Part shown: piece after piece, positions 62,990-64,000 of the stretch
Numbering within the stretch: the first letter of the stretch is position 1
Layout: each line of letters starts with the position of its first letter
NCBI GenBank assembly: GCA_037481715.1
Contig: JBBFLD010000001.1
Location: 558,001 to 622,000 of the forward strand
DNA length: 64,000 nucleotides
Reading direction: 5' to 3'
Origin: Rosettibacter sp037481715
GTDB taxonomy: Bacteria > Bacteroidota > Ignavibacteria > Ignavibacteriales > Melioribacteraceae
Notes under the pieces: model-generated
What the model saw: only the letters and a program-made list of their open reading frames with translations
Told to the model about the DNA's origin: nothing
Databases searched by the model: none
Program-made: the position numbers and the translations under genes

Positions 62990-63619
62990 TCATTTACTTT
63001 CTAAATGCTTAATTATGATATTATGAATTTCATCAATAGAAAGAAGACCATCAATTTTTTTTATTCTTTTTTCTTTTTCACAAAGATAAAGATAACCATT
63101 TCTAACTCGTTCATAAAATTGAATTTTTTGTAAATCAATTCCATTGGGCGATGTCTCAATTCTATCAAGTTCAATACTTTTTACTTTTGACATTCTTTTT
63201 AATACTTCTTCTACAGGAATATCAATAAAAAAAGTAATATCGGGGATTGCATTCCCTATTACAAATTTTTGAAGCTGCATAACAAATTCGAGTTGAAGAT
63301 TTCTGCCAAAAGCCTGATAAGCAATTGATGAATCATGAAATCTATCCGAAATCACAAAATATTTTTTTTCAAGATGAGGGATTATAACTTCTTGAACAAG
63401 TTGAGCACGACTAGCAGCAAAAAGCAAAAGCTCGGTTTCGTTTTTCATGTTGTCGTTAATTCTGTCGAGCAAAATTTTTCTTATTTGCTCTGAAATTTCT
63501 GTTCCACCAGGTTCTCGAATAACAATTACATTTTCATTTTTTTCTTTCAAATAATTTTCTAGAAGTTTTACCTGAGTGGATTTGCCGCAAAAATCTAATC
63601 CTTCAAATGTTATAAACAT
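62990..63619 (-). CDS. tmk: Thymidylate kinase
   Basis: The protein has 209 residues. It phosphorylates dTMP to dTDP. The P-loop is FEGLDFCGKSTQ, an unusual sequence with Phe-Cys where Gly/Ala-Ser is more common, but still a valid GxxxxGKS. REPGGTEISEQIR and the DRFHDSSIAYQAFGR substrate motif are intact. The lid region lacks the Arg-rich YmTMPK-like block of E. coli. It starts 2 bases after the YbbR gene stop and is followed by the S41 protease. Confidence 0.94.
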   Translation of the reverse strand: MFITFEGLDFCGKSTQVKLLENYLKEKNENVIVIREPGGTEISEQIRKILLDRINDNMKNETELLLFAASRAQLVQEVIIPHLEKKYFVISDRFHDSSIAYQAFGRNLQLEFVMQLQKFVIGNAIPDITFFIDIPVEEVLKRMSKVKSIELDRIETSPNGIDLQKIQFYERVRNGYLYLCEKEKRIKKIDGLLSIDEIHNIIIKHLESK

Positions 63620-63621
63620 GT

Positions 63622-64000
63622 TCAGTATTGTTTAATTACAAATTCAAGTTTATTTGGTTTTACATCAAGCAATTTAGTGAATTCCGGAATTACAACAACT
63701 GGTTCTATCATATTTTCTTCGCTTCGAACTGCATCCCAGTAATCGACATAAACTTTAATACTGTCGTTTGTAAGTTTTCCAAGTCGATTAATTCCACCTC
63801 TTAAAATAACACTTACTTTGCTTGGATAAAGATTTAATTCTTTTGAAGGCGGAACATTTCTTATTTCTACAAATAAATCATCAAAAGCTCTTTCAACAAT
63901 TTTTTGAACATCAAATTCTATTTTGCATTTATCTGCTAAAAAACTTACACCGTTGACAGCTTTTAAATTTACTTCAGAAACTATCTTTTCACTAACATTA
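63622..64000 (-). CDS. YbbR-domain protein, 5' part outside window
   Basis: The frame is open from the window edge (first full codon at 63999) to TGA at 63622-63624, giving 125 residues of C-terminus. The pattern KIVSEVNLKAVNGVSFLADK, RNVPPSKELNLYPSKVSVILRGG and DYWDAVRSEENMIEPVVVIPEF fits YbbR/CdaR-like beta domains, which sit outside the membrane. CdaR regulates the c-di-AMP cyclase in some bacteria; no cyclase gene is visible here. It lies 2 bases upstream of tmk and is probably cotranscribed. Confidence 0.72.
   Translation of the reverse strand, partial: NVSEKIVSEVNLKAVNGVSFLADKCKIEFDVQKIVERAFDDLFVEIRNVPPSKELNLYPSKVSVILRGGINRLGKLTNDSIKVYVDYWDAVRSEENMIEPVVVIPEFTKLLDVKPNKLEFVIKQY

Overview
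The window is a low-GC, gene-dense bacterial chromosome segment. It carries about 59 protein genes, one tmRNA, several recognisable promoters and terminators, one structured mRNA leader and one Fur/PerR-like operator. I saw no insertion sequence, prophage, CRISPR array, rRNA or tRNA. The gene content fits the Bacteroidota/Chlorobiota side of the tree, most likely Ignavibacteria: a TonB-dependent receptor with a carboxypeptidase-like domain, a PorZ-like propeller protein with a type IX-style C-terminus, bacillithiol enzyme BshC, DUF4296 and DUF3467 proteins, and a tmRNA tag ending YNYALAA. The placement is inference from family content, not from a marker-gene tree. Promoters look like ordinary sigma-70 sites (TTGAnn, 17 bases, TATATT) rather than the Bacteroidetes -33/-7 type.

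Layout. 1-6.5 kb (minus): a secreted beta-helix-like protein cut by the window edge, its TonB receptor, PhoH, a LysM protein and a small coiled-coil lipoprotein. 6.6-11.3 kb (minus): accB-accC-gcvH-guaA-radC from one clear promoter. 11.3-18.2 kb (minus): a membrane TPR protein, a PHP phosphoesterase, an ABM-fold protein, dapF and a 1241-residue multi-PAS histidine kinase. 18.5-22.8 kb (minus): ssrA, a corrinoid adenosyltransferase, YgfZ, a lipoprotein and an M20 dipeptidase. 23-25.4 kb (plus): the two LptF/LptG permeases. 25.4-31.9 kb (minus): a four-gene cassette of Fn3-like secreted protein, FecR-domain protein, outer-membrane barrel and CHASE2 adenylate cyclase.

32-38 kb (minus): DUF3467, a TPR protein, and the translation block rplM-rpsI-rpsB-tsf-pyrH-frr with a strong promoter, a three-way-junction RNA leader before rpsB, and terminators after tsf and frr. 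38-46 kb: recQ (plus), a DUF4296 lipoprotein, rhomboid, pgk and gap (minus), then a CRP-family regulator and a PHP phosphatase (plus). 46-54 kb: PorZ-like protein, ABC-F ATPase, ROK kinase and bshC. 53-58 kb (minus): ymdB-folD-deoC-hicB-like-trmH-aroA. 58-64 kb: a DnaQ-exonuclease/UvrC-like fusion (plus), then ybbR-tmk-ctp-tauE-DUF1634-zinc ribbon (minus).

The most interesting points are the envelope-sensing cyclase cassette, which has its likely effector (a CRP protein keeping the cAMP phosphate-binding Arg-Ser) 13 kb away; the folded leader of rpsB; a near-perfect Fur/PerR box between ymdB and the DNA-repair fusion; a DeoC with an N-terminal helix resembling a microcompartment encapsulation peptide; and a phoH gene whose only ATG lies inside the previous gene's terminator.
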